Shown: piece after piece, positions 54,346-63,568 of the stretch
How positions within the stretch are numbered: the stretch's first letter is position 1
Layout: every line of letters begins with the position of its first letter
DNA from: Ignavibacteriae bacterium HGW-Ignavibacteriae-2
GTDB lineage: Bacteria > Bacteroidota > Ignavibacteria > Ignavibacteriales > Melioribacteraceae
Length of the DNA: 64,000 bases
NCBI GenBank assembly: GCA_002839805.1
Contig: PGYT01000001.1
Location: 64,770-128,769 of the forward strand
Direction of reading: 5' to 3'
The notes under the pieces: generated by a model
What the model saw: the letters and a program-made list of their open reading frames with translations, nothing else
What the model was told of the DNA's origin: nothing
The model's database searches: none
Position numbers and translations under genes: made by a program

Positions 54346-55083
54346 TTATCCCCTTTGTCTCGATATTTCATACATAATTATACCGGCTGCAACGGATACG
54401 TTTAAGGATTGAATTTTCCCTTTCATAGGAATATTTACAAGAAAATCACAATTCTCGGCTGTTAATCTTTTTATTCCTTTTTCTTCATTCGAAAGAATAA
54501 GAGCCAGGGGTGATTTATAATCAACTGAAGTGTATAGCTGAGAATCTTCAAGAGTGGACCCCACTACCCAAAATCCGTTTTGTTTCAACGTTTTAATAGT
54601 ATTGGATACGTTGGCTGTTTGATGAATCATTAAATGACTGGTTGCCCCGGCTGAAGTTTTTTCTACAGTTTCGTTTACTGGCGCACTGTTGTGTTTGGTA
54701 ATTATAACTCCGTCTACACCAGCGGCTTCGGCAGTGCGTAATATTGCTCCAAGATTATGAGTATCCTGTATCTGTTCCAGTATTAGCAATAAAGGGAATT
54801 GTTTTGATTTGCATTTACGTAAAATTTCTTCGAGTGAAAAAAAATTCAATTCAGATAATAGTGCTACTATTCCCTGGTGTATTTTTCCTTTAGAAAACGA
54901 TTCAATTTTTTGATGAGGGACTTCAGCGAAGGAAATTTTCTTTTTTTTCGCTTCTGATTTTATTTCCTGTATTACTTCCCCTTTTTGTCCCGGACCAAAA
55001 TAAATTTTAATGATTCCCGCATCCGATTTTAACGCTTCCAATACAGGTTTTCTTCCGATAATTATATTCTGTTTATTTTCCAT
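54346..55083 (-). CDS. rlmB: SpoU/TrmH-family 23S rRNA 2'-O-methyltransferase (RlmB-like)
   Basis: 245 residues. N-terminal L30e-like substrate-binding part (about 1-80; GRKPVLEALKS) and a SPOUT domain with deep-knot motifs ILEQIQDTHNLGAILRTAEAAG, LILSNEEKGI and SLNVSVAAGIIMYE. RlmB methylates a guanosine 2'-O in 23S rRNA; the family includes close relatives that act on tRNA, so the site is inferred from the L30e-like start and length. Stands alone, about 190 bases from the suf operon. Confidence 0.88.
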   Translation of the reverse strand: MENKQNIIIGRKPVLEALKSDAGIIKIYFGPGQKGEVIQEIKSEAKKKKISFAEVPHQKIESFSKGKIHQGIVALLSELNFFSLEEILRKCKSKQFPLLLILEQIQDTHNLGAILRTAEAAGVDGVIITKHNSAPVNETVEKTSAGATSHLMIHQTANVSNTIKTLKQNGFWVVGSTLEDSQLYTSVDYKSPLALILSNEEKGIKRLTAENCDFLVNIPMKGKIQSLNVSVAAGIIMYEISRQRG

Positions 55084-55203
55084 TTAATAATCCAGGGTTA
55101 TTATTCTGTTTTTAACATCTAACCATTACAAATAATTATTTACCAATTCGTTTGATCACTACAGTTACAATTCAGCAGGGCAAATATGGAAAAGTTTTAA
55201 TAG

Positions 55204-55716
55204 TTAATCGGCAAAAGTGAAATGTTCCTCTGCGACTTCGAACTTGCAGAAGAGTCTGTTGTTTTTCTTCTTTGGTTTAAATTCTTCAATAAGTACAATT
55301 TCTTTTTTGAAAGGATTTATTTTAAATCGAGCTGAGTTAATTGCCCCGTCCTGTTTAACAATGTTTACAATATATTCGCCAACCAGGTCTTCATAAGACA
55401 AATCAGTAATAGCGGGCTGCACTTCAGGAACCATGTTTGCCCGTGCTTCCAAGCCCATCAGTACAAAGAAAAATTCATATTTATTTTTAATGGACTCTAC
55501 CGAAACCTCATAAGCAAAACTTGTGAATTCGGCTATTGTTTCAAGCCTGAAGACACAAAGCTGTTTTTTTGACAACTTATCGTAGTGATAAAAAGAGCGA
55601 CAAATATATTCCAGCTTATCGGGTTTTTTGTCGGGTACAGCGTCAATTGCCGAAAGTGCTTTCTTTTTTCTGGTTTTCGGAATTTTGGGCAACTCTTTTG
55701 GATTTTTGAGAGGCAT
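55204..55716 (-). CDS. Hypothetical protein
   Basis: 170 residues, no signal peptide. A basic, Pro/Lys-rich N-terminus (LKNPKELPKIPKTRKKK) is followed by a compact alpha/beta part with helix and strand alternation (FAYEVSVESIKNKYEFFFVL, SYEDLVGEYIVNIV) and ends KKKNNRLFCKFEVAEEHFTF. No family recognised. It is 2 bases downstream of hisS and so probably co-transcribed and coupled with it, perhaps as an RNA- or translation-linked factor, which is only a guess from position and charge. Confidence 0.6.
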   Translation of the reverse strand: MPLKNPKELPKIPKTRKKKALSAIDAVPDKKPDKLEYICRSFYHYDKLSKKQLCVFRLETIAEFTSFAYEVSVESIKNKYEFFFVLMGLEARANMVPEVQPAITDLSYEDLVGEYIVNIVKQDGAINSARFKINPFKKEIVLIEEFKPKKKNNRLFCKFEVAEEHFTFAD

Positions 55717-55718
55717 AA

Positions 55719-56978
55719 TCAGCCTTTAATTTTTTTGATAATACCGTCAAGTTGGCTAATTTTAATTATTTCCTGATCTCCTGTGTCCATATCTTTTAAA
55801 ACTACTTCACCATTTTCGTATTCATCACCGCCTACAAATAAAGCTTTACGCGTGTTGAGCCTATTTGCTTCCCGCATTTGAGCTTTAACGCTCCTATTCA
55901 AATAATCCAGTTCAACAGAAATGCCAGCCCGTCTAAATTTAAGACCAATATTATAAGTCTCTTTTACGAGTTCTTTATTCAAGCGGATTAAATAAACATA
56001 AGGATTTTCATCATTAATACTCAAACAGTTTTCATTTTCACAAGCCAGTAAAATTCTTTCGATGCCGGCTGCAAACCCAACTCCCGGTATATTGCGGTCG
56101 CCAATATGATTTGCCAAAAGATCGTATCTACCCCCCCCGCATAAAGCGCTCTGGGATCCTACACTGTTGCTTATAATTTCAAATGTAGTATTTGTATAAT
56201 AATCGAGACCACGAACTAAACGAGGATCAACTTCAAATGGAACTTGAGCCAGAAGCAGAAGTTCCTTAACGCGTTCAAATTTTTCAAGACTATCATTGTC
56301 CAAGTGTTCCAACAATAAGGGCGCGTCTTCCATAATCTTCTGATCGGTTTCATCTTTACTATCGAATATCCTCAAAATATTTGTGTCTAATCTTTTTTTG
56401 CTTTCATCAGAAAGATGTACTGTTTTATCCGAAAGATATTTTTTTAACAATGTTTTATAATATTCTCTTGATTCAGGAATTCCGAGTGAATTTATTTTAA
56501 TATCCAGACTTTTAAGACCAAGTTTTTTTAAAACATCGTAAGCAAGTATAATCATTTCAGCGTCGAGTGAAGGTTCACTTGCTCCTAAAGCTTCGGCTCC
56601 AAATTGATGGAATTGACGGTATCTGCCCGCCTGCGGTCGTTCCTGACGGAACATTGGAGAAATATAATATAATTTATTCAGTTGCTGCTGTTTATCGAGT
56701 GAGTGCTCTAAAACCGATCGAACTACAGAAGCTGTCATTTCGGGTTTTAGCGTTAAACTTGTTTCACTGCGATCCATAAATGTATACATTTCTTTACTTA
56801 CAATATCTGTGGATTCACCAATACCACGCGAAAAAAGCGCGGTTTCTTCGAATATTGGAGTGCGTATTTCTTTATAATTAAATTCTTTCATCACTGAACG
56901 AACTAAATTTTCAAGATAATGCCATTTGTAAATCTCTATTGGTAAAGTATCCTTTGTGCCTGCAATTGTTTTTATCAT
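55719..56978 (-). CDS. hisS: Histidyl-tRNA synthetase
   Basis: 419-residue class II synthetase. Opening IAGTKDTLP, motif 2 FRQERPQAGRYRQFHQFGAEALG-type segment, histidine-specific motifs LVRGLDYYTNTTFE and LCGGGRYD, motif 3 GVGFAAGIERILL, and a C-terminal anticodon-binding domain (about 325-419). All catalytic parts are intact and the length is typical. It lies 17 bases downstream of the PTS IIA gene. Start MIKTIAG at ATG 56978. Confidence 0.96.
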   Translation of the reverse strand: MIKTIAGTKDTLPIEIYKWHYLENLVRSVMKEFNYKEIRTPIFEETALFSRGIGESTDIVSKEMYTFMDRSETSLTLKPEMTASVVRSVLEHSLDKQQQLNKLYYISPMFRQERPQAGRYRQFHQFGAEALGASEPSLDAEMIILAYDVLKKLGLKSLDIKINSLGIPESREYYKTLLKKYLSDKTVHLSDESKKRLDTNILRIFDSKDETDQKIMEDAPLLLEHLDNDSLEKFERVKELLLLAQVPFEVDPRLVRGLDYYTNTTFEIISNSVGSQSALCGGGRYDLLANHIGDRNIPGVGFAAGIERILLACENENCLSINDENPYVYLIRLNKELVKETYNIGLKFRRAGISVELDYLNRSVKAQMREANRLNTRKALFVGGDEYENGEVVLKDMDTGDQEIIKISQLDGIIKKIKG

Positions 56979-56995
56979 ATAGTTAAAAGAAAAAA

Positions 56996-57469
56996 CTAAT
57001 TTATTTCAAGAAAGTTTTTCTCTTCCTCCTCAAATATTGAATATATCTGTTCAGGAGTTTTAGCGTTCAATAAACTGTTCCTGAAGCTCTCTTTATTCAT
57101 AAGTCTAGAAACACGGCTAAGCATTTTTATATGTTGACTTACCGCATTTTGTTCGCCAACCAAAAGCAAAATCATATTAACGGGTTGATTGTCTAAAGCC
57201 TCAAACTCAATCGGTTCAGATAATTTACCGAATCCGGCTATCATTTCTGATACACCCGAAGTTTTTGCATGAGGAATAGCAAATCCATTCCCGACGCCAG
57301 TAGACATTATTTTTTCTCTCTCAAAAACAGACTCACGTAATTTTTCCAAATCATTTACACGCTCATCACCCTTGAACAGATCTATAAGTTGATTTATAAC
57401 GTCGTCTTTTTCAAGAGATTTAAATTCCATAATTATTTTGTCTTTTTGCAACACATCACATATTTTCAT
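56996..57469 (-). CDS. PTS EIIA-type (PtsN-like) domain protein
   Basis: 157 residues, a single fructose/mannitol-type EIIA domain: REKIMSTGVGNGFAIPHAKTSGV with the phosphorylatable His in IPHAK, LSEPIEFEALDNQPVNMILLLV, and ISRVSRLM-like (LSRVSRLMNKE). No EIIB or EIIC nearby, so it is more likely a regulatory PtsN than a sugar carrier. First gene of the leftward run with hisS and the hypothetical gene; the link to hisS is by spacing only. Confidence 0.87.
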   Translation of the reverse strand: MKICDVLQKDKIIMEFKSLEKDDVINQLIDLFKGDERVNDLEKLRESVFEREKIMSTGVGNGFAIPHAKTSGVSEMIAGFGKLSEPIEFEALDNQPVNMILLLVGEQNAVSQHIKMLSRVSRLMNKESFRNSLLNAKTPEQIYSIFEEEEKNFLEIN

Positions 57470-57639
57470 TTAATAACCATTTAGAAAATTAAAAACGAAT
57501 AGTAAACATAATGAAGCAGAGTTTGTTAATCAATTTTGGACGAGTAATTTAATTGTAAACAACCAAATTCCTTTTTTCTTGCCCGGCAAACAAGTATCGA
57601 GTAAGTTTGACTATTGATAAAATATTTGTTGGAGATAAA

Positions 57640-59340
57640 ATGGATATTCGCAACAAAACAGTTTTAGTATTAGGCGCCTGGGGCTTGGTGGGTAATGCAA
57701 TTACAAGAAAATTAATTGCTGAAAAACCGGCTAAAATTATAGTTACCTCTTTAAAAAAAGAGGAAGCATTGGATTACATTGAAAAGTTAAAAATTGATTA
57801 TCCTGATTTACCTGAAAATTATTTTGTCCCATGGTGGGGAAATATTTTTGTTAGAAATGAATTTAAGGATATGAACCGTTTCGATATTCTTAACGATCCG
57901 GTTAAACGAAGATTGCTGATGCATGATACTATGGAGGAATTAAACGACGATATTCTTCACAACTCCTCGATCTACAACTTACTGATTGAACATAAACCTG
58001 CAATTATTATCGACGCTATAAATTCGGCTACCGGAATCGCTTATCAGGATGTATATACAACTTTCCGTAATGTAAAACGCACCATTGAGAAAAATCCAAC
58101 CGTTGAAGCGTTAACAGAAGAAGCCGAAAAAATGATTTGCACACAATACATTCCACAAATAATCAGGCATATTCAAATACTATACGCGTCTATGAACGCT
58201 GTAGAAACGGAAATATATCTTAAAATTGGTACCAGCGGTACTGGCGGAATGGGCTTAAACATACCTTACACACACAGCGAAGAAAAACCTTCGCGAGTTC
58301 TGCTGAGCAAATCTTGTGTTGCAGGAGCACATACATTACTGCTATTCTTAATGGGAAGAACACCCGAAGCTGCGATAACTAAGGAGATTAAACCTACAGC
58401 GGCAATTGCTTGGAAAAAAATTGATTTCGGCGAAGTAAAAAAAGCTGGCAAATCGATTGATCTAGTGGATGTTAAACTGGATGACGCAGTTTTACTTGAA
58501 GATACATTAAAACTTTCACTTGAAAAACAATTGCCTTTTACAGGTGAAAAACTAAAATCCGTTTTTATTGATACAGGTGAAAATGGAACTTTCTCACGAG
58601 GGGAATTCGAAGCCATAACTTCTCAGGGACAAATGGAATACGTTACTCCGGAAGAGATTGCCGATGACGCTATATTCGAAATTTTAGGCGGTAACACCGG
58701 TCATGACATAATAAATGCTCTTGATAACGCAACTCTGGAACCTACATACCGTGCAGGATTCATGCAGCATTTCGCGATCGAAAGGTTAGCTGAACTTGAA
58801 AAAGAATTTGGAACAGATAGCGTAGCTTTCGAATTGTTAGGACCTCCACGGCTGTCCAAATTACTTCACGAACTTAATCTGCTGCGAAAAGTCGGTGGCG
58901 GAATGAAGGAAATAATTTCGGAATCAGCCGAAACACTTCAATCCAGAATAGTAGAATTACTTAACAAAAACGACAAACTTCGCAGTGAAATTATTTCAAT
59001 TGGAATTCCAATACTTTTACCCGATGGGAAATCTTTATTAAGAGCTAATATGATTAAAATTCCACCGTTCAGGGGAGAAAATGAACTTGAAATAGTACCC
59101 GGGAAAATTGATCTTTGGGCACACGACGGTTGGGTGGATTTGCGCCTTAAAAATATTGAAAAGTGGAAAAAAAGATTACAGGATATTATAGATGAGGCTG
59201 AAATGTATCCGGAGAGCGATACAAGCAGTTTGCATGTCAGAACAAAAAGATATTGGAACAATTTTGAATCCATTGAAATAGGAAAAGTTGTGAGCTGGCT
59301 CTTTATTCATGAAGAACGTGGTAAACGTGGAAAAGCATAA
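57640..59340 (+). CDS. Large Rossmann-fold (SDR-like) protein of unknown function
   Basis: About 566 residues. The N-terminus KTVLVLGAWGLVGNAITRKL is a dinucleotide-binding loop (GxWGLVG), and a second signature SGTGGMGLNIPYTHSEE with VLLSKSCVAGAHT follows at about 200-240. The first part therefore resembles an SDR or NAD(P)-dependent reductase. The C-terminal 300 residues match nothing I know. No signal peptide; cytoplasmic. ATG 57640 has TTGGAG 6-7 bases upstream, so I prefer it to a TTG at 57607. Stands alone with its own terminator. Reaction unknown. Confidence 0.75.
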   Translation: MDIRNKTVLVLGAWGLVGNAITRKLIAEKPAKIIVTSLKKEEALDYIEKLKIDYPDLPENYFVPWWGNIFVRNEFKDMNRFDILNDPVKRRLLMHDTMEELNDDILHNSSIYNLLIEHKPAIIIDAINSATGIAYQDVYTTFRNVKRTIEKNPTVEALTEEAEKMICTQYIPQIIRHIQILYASMNAVETEIYLKIGTSGTGGMGLNIPYTHSEEKPSRVLLSKSCVAGAHTLLLFLMGRTPEAAITKEIKPTAAIAWKKIDFGEVKKAGKSIDLVDVKLDDAVLLEDTLKLSLEKQLPFTGEKLKSVFIDTGENGTFSRGEFEAITSQGQMEYVTPEEIADDAIFEILGGNTGHDIINALDNATLEPTYRAGFMQHFAIERLAELEKEFGTDSVAFELLGPPRLSKLLHELNLLRKVGGGMKEIISESAETLQSRIVELLNKNDKLRSEIISIGIPILLPDGKSLLRANMIKIPPFRGENELEIVPGKIDLWAHDGWVDLRLKNIEKWKKRLQDIIDEAEMYPESDTSSLHVRTKRYWNNFESIEIGKVVSWLFIHEERGKRGKA

Positions 59341-59371
59341 ATAAAGTTCAATTTTTATTGGTAATAAAAAC

Positions 59372-59400
59372 AAAAACCCACGCAAAAAACGTGGGTTTTT
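59372..59400. terminator. Bidirectional rho-independent terminator
   Basis: Perfect 11-bp stem AAAAACCCACG (59372-59382) with CGTGGGTTTTT (59390-59400), 7-base loop, T run on both outer sides. Lies between convergent genes ending at 59340 and 59453. Confidence 0.9.
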
Positions 59401-59452
59401 TATTAAATACTACTATTTCTATTTTAGGAATTTTTACATCACTAACGTAAAA

Positions 59453-60691
59453 CTATTTTACAGCTGTAACTTTTTTAAGTATATCTTTTGCGGCCTCTTT
59501 ATGAACCATAAAAGAAAGCATTTTTAGTTTTACAAAATCTTCTGTATAAAAATAATAACCAACATCGTTGCCATTACGAGAGCTTGAGCCTGAATCTTTA
59601 ATCAAATACCAGTCCTTTCCATCTTTTTCAAGATAACCTAACAAATGTATCCCGTGGTCGTCACCTGTAGAGCCGTTGTTAATTCTATATTCTCGCGAAT
59701 ATTCATTAATATATTCAGAAGGTATATCAAATTCAGGAACAAAAGCGGCTTGAGCAATTCCGTCTATTCCCGGTTCTGAAACATCGCCACCAATACAAAT
59801 AGAATATCCGTTTCTAACTGAATTTTTAATTGTAGCAATAAATTCATCCAGCGGAATGTTTAAATAATCTTTGCTATGCCACCAATTATCAGGTACTTCA
59901 AATTCACAATACTTGTAATAAGGTTGTTTAATTGTAGACTGAAATTCAACGTAATCGTCGAAATTCAAATTAACATATTTATTAAAATATTCAGTTGGTG
60001 TATACCATTTTCCATCCACCTCAACTTTAGCAGGCGGAGCGCCGAAATAATGATCCATTATGGCTTTAATTGTTTCAACAACCAAGTTCTCATTCCAATC
60101 ATTATTCCTTTTTACGCCATCAAGATAACTACTCATTTCGGAGAATACTTTGGAGTGATCGTGGTACTGCTGACCATTGCCCAAACCTGTGTAAGAAATT
60201 TGAGGCACTATCCCATATTTTTTCCAAATCCGTTCAACTGCATTGCTTTCACTTCCATGATCGAATAATGAAGTTCCTCTGCTTTCGACAAATCCGCGCG
60301 CCTTTTCAACAAATTCCCAGTAAGCTGTGTATAATTCCGAAAGTTTTATTTTATTTCCATGAAGTCTGTAAACTTCTGATTCGAAATAGGATGTTCCGCT
60401 AAAAGCCCAACATGTACCAGTATTTCCTTGCGGATAATCCTTTGGATCGTTGTGCCAGTAATATTTAAACTCCTCTTTTGATTTTGGAATGTCAATACCG
60501 TCAAAATTTGCTTTATATTGTTTCTTTTCAGTTTTAGGTTTGTTCCAATATTTTTCCGAAGACTCTTCCACTTTCTTAAAAAATTCATTTTTGTACTCTA
60601 AATATGATGCTTGATCTTTCGGTTTGTTCTGAGCATAAACTGCTACCGTGGTAACAAGAAAAATGAAAGTTACTAATAATCTTTTTTTCAT
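59453..60691 (-). CDS. Exported papain-family (C1B, bleomycin-hydrolase/PepC-like) peptidase
   Basis: About 412 residues with a signal peptide (LLVTFIFLVTTVAVYA). Catalytic Cys in NTGTCWAFSGTSYFESE (about residue 94), with the Q of the oxyanion hole in PQGNTG just before it. Catalytic His in TGDDHGIHLLGY, and the third residue, normally Asn, appears as Asp in YLIKDSGSS, a small departure. The long insert between Cys and His parts fits the C1B group. Unlike the cytoplasmic PepC it is exported; it has no T9SS sorting domain. Start ATG 60691 with GAGGA upstream; the longer frame to 60724 would begin inside the likely promoter. Confidence 0.85.
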   Translation of the reverse strand: MKKRLLVTFIFLVTTVAVYAQNKPKDQASYLEYKNEFFKKVEESSEKYWNKPKTEKKQYKANFDGIDIPKSKEEFKYYWHNDPKDYPQGNTGTCWAFSGTSYFESEVYRLHGNKIKLSELYTAYWEFVEKARGFVESRGTSLFDHGSESNAVERIWKKYGIVPQISYTGLGNGQQYHDHSKVFSEMSSYLDGVKRNNDWNENLVVETIKAIMDHYFGAPPAKVEVDGKWYTPTEYFNKYVNLNFDDYVEFQSTIKQPYYKYCEFEVPDNWWHSKDYLNIPLDEFIATIKNSVRNGYSICIGGDVSEPGIDGIAQAAFVPEFDIPSEYINEYSREYRINNGSTGDDHGIHLLGYLEKDGKDWYLIKDSGSSSRNGNDVGYYFYTEDFVKLKMLSFMVHKEAAKDILKKVTAVK

Positions 60692-60721
60692 CGAAAATCC
60701 TCTGTATATAAATAAGTTAAA

Positions 60722-60729
60722 CAAAATTA
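60722..60729 (-). promoter_or_regulatory. Putative Bacteroidetes-type -7 element
   Basis: Minus-strand TAATTTTG fits TAnnTTTG and lies 30 bases before ATG 60691 of the C1 peptidase gene. It supports the shorter start of that gene. Confidence 0.4.
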
Positions 60730-60954
60730 AAAAATATGCGCTTTAAAATCTGTAACATGCACTTATTATTATGGTGACATTTTCCATACAGTTCTGTATA
60801 ATTCTCTTTACTATTTCGGGCGAAATAATTTCAAGAAAACGAAAATATTTCTTATCATTTTTCTGAATATCTAAAGTTACTGAGTTTTAATTGGTTAATT
60901 TTTTTGGACTAATACTTGTTTATCTATTAGATAACTGAGGAATTAGGGGGAAGA

Positions 60955-63486
60955 ATGGCACAAAAATTTATACTACTTTTACTATCATTTATCACTACAA
61001 TTACTTTTGCACAAACCGGTTTGAATTTTGATTCCTACAAACTTTTTTTGGAACAAAATAAGAACCTGACCTACTCTCATTTAACCACACAATATGATGC
61101 GGGTTATTTTAAATCGAATATTAATAACTCATGGGATTCTGCACTATATGCCGATTCGGTAGACACTAAGTATAAACTGACTGAGGATGAAAAGACTCTA
61201 ATTAAACAAAACGGATTTGTTGTTACTGAACGTTTGGCATTGCCCACACATAGTGCGCAATTACTGGATATATTTCACAAAGATTTGCCGGTGTTTATCT
61301 CCACAGATTTTATTTTACACGCGGTTCATAAATCGTATGATGATATTTTAAAAACAATTGAATTAAATTATCTTATTCCCAAATTTCAAAACTTGTTAAA
61401 ATCTTTGCACGATAAAATTCCCGAATTTGCAAATCGTTATACAATATATAAAGATGTTGAGGAAAGAATAAAAGATATAGACGCCTATATTACAGTCCCC
61501 TTGAAATTTTTCGACAACAGCGTAAGTCCCAATTATAAATCGAATGATAACTTTGTTAAAGATATGTACAATTATTCTTTGGATGCACAGTTTGTTTCTA
61601 CCCCTTTTTTCTCTGAAATAAAACGTCCAATTGATTTCAGTCAATTCAAACCTCGCGGACATTACGACGATCCCGACAATACAATTTTACCAAAATATTT
61701 TAGAGCGATGATCTGGATGGGGAAAATGGAGTTATATCTGATCGCTCCTAATTCGTTAAATCCCCCTTTGCCGGATGATGTCAAACGTCAGGCCGTTATG
61801 TCTGCATTGTTTGTGGAATTAATAAATTACGCTGACTTGAATGAGGAAGCAGCCGAGATAGAAAACGCCATAAAACTATTCGTTGGCGAGCAGGATAATG
61901 TTACACTGGCAAACTTAAAGGACGTGTTTGCTAAGGCTGAATTAACATCTTCTTCTGAATTACTTGACAGCGCCAAATTCGACTTATTCCAGCAAACATT
62001 AAAAAACCAACCTTACGCGGATCAGAAAATATTATCACAGGTTTTATTTGTTGATCCATTTAATACTGATCAGCTGAATCCGGCCTCTTCATTTTTACTG
62101 TTCGGACAAAGATTTGTAATTGATTCTTATATAACAGGCAGCGTTGTATATGATAAAATTATGTTCGAAGGAAATCCAATATTACGAATGCTGCCTTCTA
62201 CATTGGACATATTGTTCGCTCTTGGGAATGACGCTTCTGCTCAATTGTTAAAAACTGAATTGGATACTTACAAATATGCCGCAAATCTTTCAGCTTTAAG
62301 ATATCTAGTTAACCAGTATGAACCGGAATTCTGGAATTCAAGTATATACAACAACTGGCTTAACACTATAAGAACATTAAACCCGCCTTCAGATAGGACA
62401 TCGCTTCCACAGTTTATGCAAACCGCAGCGTGGTGGCAGCATAAAATGAATACACAACTCAGTTCATGGACTGAATTAAGACACGATAATTTATTATACG
62501 CGAAACAATCTTACACTGGCGGTATTACTTGCTCTTACCCGTATAGTTATGTAGAACCCAATAGGGAGTTTTTTAATAGTGTTAAAGCACTGGCTTTATC
62601 GGCATCTGAAAAATTAAAATCGATAAAATTTGATAACAGTAATTTGATTTATTATTTCGATAATCTTTATTCAATTTGTGATACACTTGGCAGCATAGCT
62701 CAAAAAGAATTGGATGGAACCCAATTTAGCGGAGATGAAATAAACTTTCTACAAAAAATGATTAGTGAGGAACAAGGCTGTGGAGTGACGTACAACGGCT
62801 GGCTGCCAAAATTATTTTATAGTAACTTCGAAGCTACATTGGAGAATTCTGATTATTTAACCGCAGACTACCACACTTCGCCTACTGATGAATTTGGCAA
62901 CCTTGTAGGTTGGGTTAAACACGCGGGAACAGGTCCGGTAGATTTAATTATTCTAAATGCAACATTGCCGGACGGCAAAAATGTGGCGTTTGTAGGATCC
63001 GTCAGCAGTTATCACGAATATACTACCACAAACTTTGAACGTTTGACCGATTCGGAGTGGAAGGAAGTTTATCTTACGCAATCATCCCGGCCAGATTGGG
63101 TAAATCTATATCTTGCCAATGATAACGGGGAAATAATGCCGCAGAACACTTCATTGATTACTGATGTAACAAAAGAAGGAACTGGCAATAAAATTCCAGA
63201 CAAATATTTAGTAGCTCAAAATTTTCCTAATCCCTTCAATCCGAGCACGGTAATCAGTTATAATATCCCGCAACACCTCAATAACAAAAAAGTTAAATTG
63301 AGTATCCATAGCATTACCGGCGAGCTGATATCTACATTAGTGAACACTGAACTTCCATCAGGCAATTATTTAACAAAATGGGACGGAAACAATTCAACCG
63401 GGCAAAAGGTTTCTAGCGGGATTTATTTTTATAATTTGATTGTTGGCAGCGAAACATTCATCGGCAAAATGAATCTTGTGAAATAA
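60955..63486 (+). CDS. DUF3160 secreted protein with T9SS sorting domain
   Basis: 843 residues: signal peptide (FILLLLSFITTITFA), a long DUF3160 (PF11369) region (about 75-720) with FISTDFILHAVHKSYDDIL, LYLIAPNSLNPPLP and WTELRHDNLLYAKQSYTGG, and a type A type IX sorting domain (about 745-843) that begins NFPNPFNPSTV and ends IGKMNLVK. So it should be surface-anchored or released. The biochemical function of DUF3160 is not known; the many aromatic residues around WTELRHD suggest a binding or enzyme site. GGGGGAAG stands before ATG 60955. Divergent from the exported peptidase gene. Confidence 0.85.
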   Translation: MAQKFILLLLSFITTITFAQTGLNFDSYKLFLEQNKNLTYSHLTTQYDAGYFKSNINNSWDSALYADSVDTKYKLTEDEKTLIKQNGFVVTERLALPTHSAQLLDIFHKDLPVFISTDFILHAVHKSYDDILKTIELNYLIPKFQNLLKSLHDKIPEFANRYTIYKDVEERIKDIDAYITVPLKFFDNSVSPNYKSNDNFVKDMYNYSLDAQFVSTPFFSEIKRPIDFSQFKPRGHYDDPDNTILPKYFRAMIWMGKMELYLIAPNSLNPPLPDDVKRQAVMSALFVELINYADLNEEAAEIENAIKLFVGEQDNVTLANLKDVFAKAELTSSSELLDSAKFDLFQQTLKNQPYADQKILSQVLFVDPFNTDQLNPASSFLLFGQRFVIDSYITGSVVYDKIMFEGNPILRMLPSTLDILFALGNDASAQLLKTELDTYKYAANLSALRYLVNQYEPEFWNSSIYNNWLNTIRTLNPPSDRTSLPQFMQTAAWWQHKMNTQLSSWTELRHDNLLYAKQSYTGGITCSYPYSYVEPNREFFNSVKALALSASEKLKSIKFDNSNLIYYFDNLYSICDTLGSIAQKELDGTQFSGDEINFLQKMISEEQGCGVTYNGWLPKLFYSNFEATLENSDYLTADYHTSPTDEFGNLVGWVKHAGTGPVDLIILNATLPDGKNVAFVGSVSSYHEYTTTNFERLTDSEWKEVYLTQSSRPDWVNLYLANDNGEIMPQNTSLITDVTKEGTGNKIPDKYLVAQNFPNPFNPSTVISYNIPQHLNNKKVKLSIHSITGELISTLVNTELPSGNYLTKWDGNNSTGQKVSSGIYFYNLIVGSETFIGKMNLVK

Positions 63487-63499
63487 ATAATTCCTCAGA

Positions 63500-63555
63500 A
63501 GGTATAAGAAATTAAATTTCTAATTCTGCCCTCGAGTGCCCGATTTCTTATACCT
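63500..63555. terminator. Long-looped inverted repeat between convergent genes
   Basis: Perfect 13-bp arms AGGTATAAGAAAT (63500-63512) and ATTTCTTATACCT (63543-63555) with a 30-base loop that itself contains a small GAAATTAAATTTC palindrome. Lies between stops at 63486 and 63569, so termination for both strands is the likely role, though it lacks a T run. Confidence 0.45.
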
Positions 63556-63568
63556 ACATCTAATCTTT